In this document: in pieces, positions 13,380 to 13,440 of the stretch
How positions within the stretch are numbered: position 1 is the first letter of the stretch
Layout: each line of letters opens with the position of its first letter
Source: Candidatus Manganitrophaceae bacterium
Lineage (GTDB): Bacteria > Nitrospirota > Nitrospiria > SBBL01 > Manganitrophaceae
Reading direction: 5' to 3'
Length of the DNA: 13,440 nt
Assembly (NCBI GenBank): GCA_004297235.1
Contig: SCUR01000563.1
Location: 1-13,440, forward strand
Translations under genes and position numbers: made by a program
Notes under the pieces: model-generated
Seen by the model: only the letters and a program-made list of their open reading frames with translations
Databases searched by the model: none
What the model was told of the DNA's origin: nothing

Positions 13380-13394
13380 TCCCTTTGTCCCAAC

Positions 13395-13440
13395 CTACGT
13401 TCCCATTTCCCAGGAGGCGAGGTACTTCTCCTGCTCTTTG
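13395..13440 (-). CDS. C-terminal end of a gene, probably adenosylhomocysteinase
   Basis: Only the last 14 residues, KEQEKYLASWEMGT, and a TAG stop are in the window. The tail resembles the LT-EQ-YL-SW--GT ending of archaeal/thermophile-type S-adenosylhomocysteine hydrolases, as I recall it. That enzyme clears the by-product of SAM-dependent methylation, which would fit the nearby methyltransferase only loosely. The identification rests on a very short stretch and should be read as tentative. Confidence 0.4.
   Translation of the reverse strand, partial: KEQEKYLASWEMGT

Overview
All genes in this window lie on the minus strand, so the biological reading order runs from high to low coordinates. 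The sequence is GC-rich. Two-membrane proteins are present: a beta-barrel-like outer-membrane protein with the 'GMGGAF...NPAGL' signature and a secreted small protein. This points to a Gram-negative, free-living bacterium. The archaeal-like end of an adenosylhomocysteinase, the trp gene order and the heptad-type intergenic repeats would fit Nitrospirota or a nearby phylum, but that placement is inference and was not tested by alignment.

Layout, in transcription order. (1) 13440-13395: last codons of a gene, probably adenosylhomocysteinase. (2) 13281-12451: accD, acetyl-CoA carboxylase beta subunit. (3) 12299-11550: a class I SAM-dependent methyltransferase with its own promoter. (4) 11417-3328: a complete tryptophan operon, trpE-trpG-trpD-trpC-trpF-trpB-[GAF/HD-GYP]-trpA. 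It holds every enzyme from chorismate to tryptophan. A cyclic-di-GMP phosphodiesterase-like gene sits between the two tryptophan synthase subunit genes and overlaps trpA by 4 bases. (5) 3159-1325: a two-gene unit with its own promoter and a strong terminator, coding for a small exported repeat-like protein and a PorV/UPF0164-like outer-membrane protein. (6) 1175-577: a 599-base non-autonomous insertion element with perfect 16-base terminal inverted repeats, a perfect 8-base target-site duplication, and nested inverted repeats inside. It has no transposase. (7) 451-1: the start of a PAS-domain signalling protein that runs off the window.

The most unusual signal is in four intergenic gaps (trpC-trpF, trpD-trpC, trpE-trpG, and ahcY-accD). 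Each gap is filled almost from stop codon to start codon by an imperfect inverted repeat whose arms are each four tandem 7-base words. Each gap uses its own word (AGTCAGG-like, AGTGAGG, AGCTGAA, CGTTAGG), but all fit one pattern, M-G-Y-N-R-R-R. Three of the four genes directly downstream (trpC, trpF, accD) have no visible Shine-Dalgarno sequence, while most genes elsewhere in the window have clear ones.

The trp genes form one metabolic unit: TrpE/TrpG make anthranilate, TrpD, TrpF and TrpC build indole-glycerol phosphate, and TrpB/TrpA finish tryptophan. The predicted trpE promoter is so close to the start codon that no classical attenuator leader fits.
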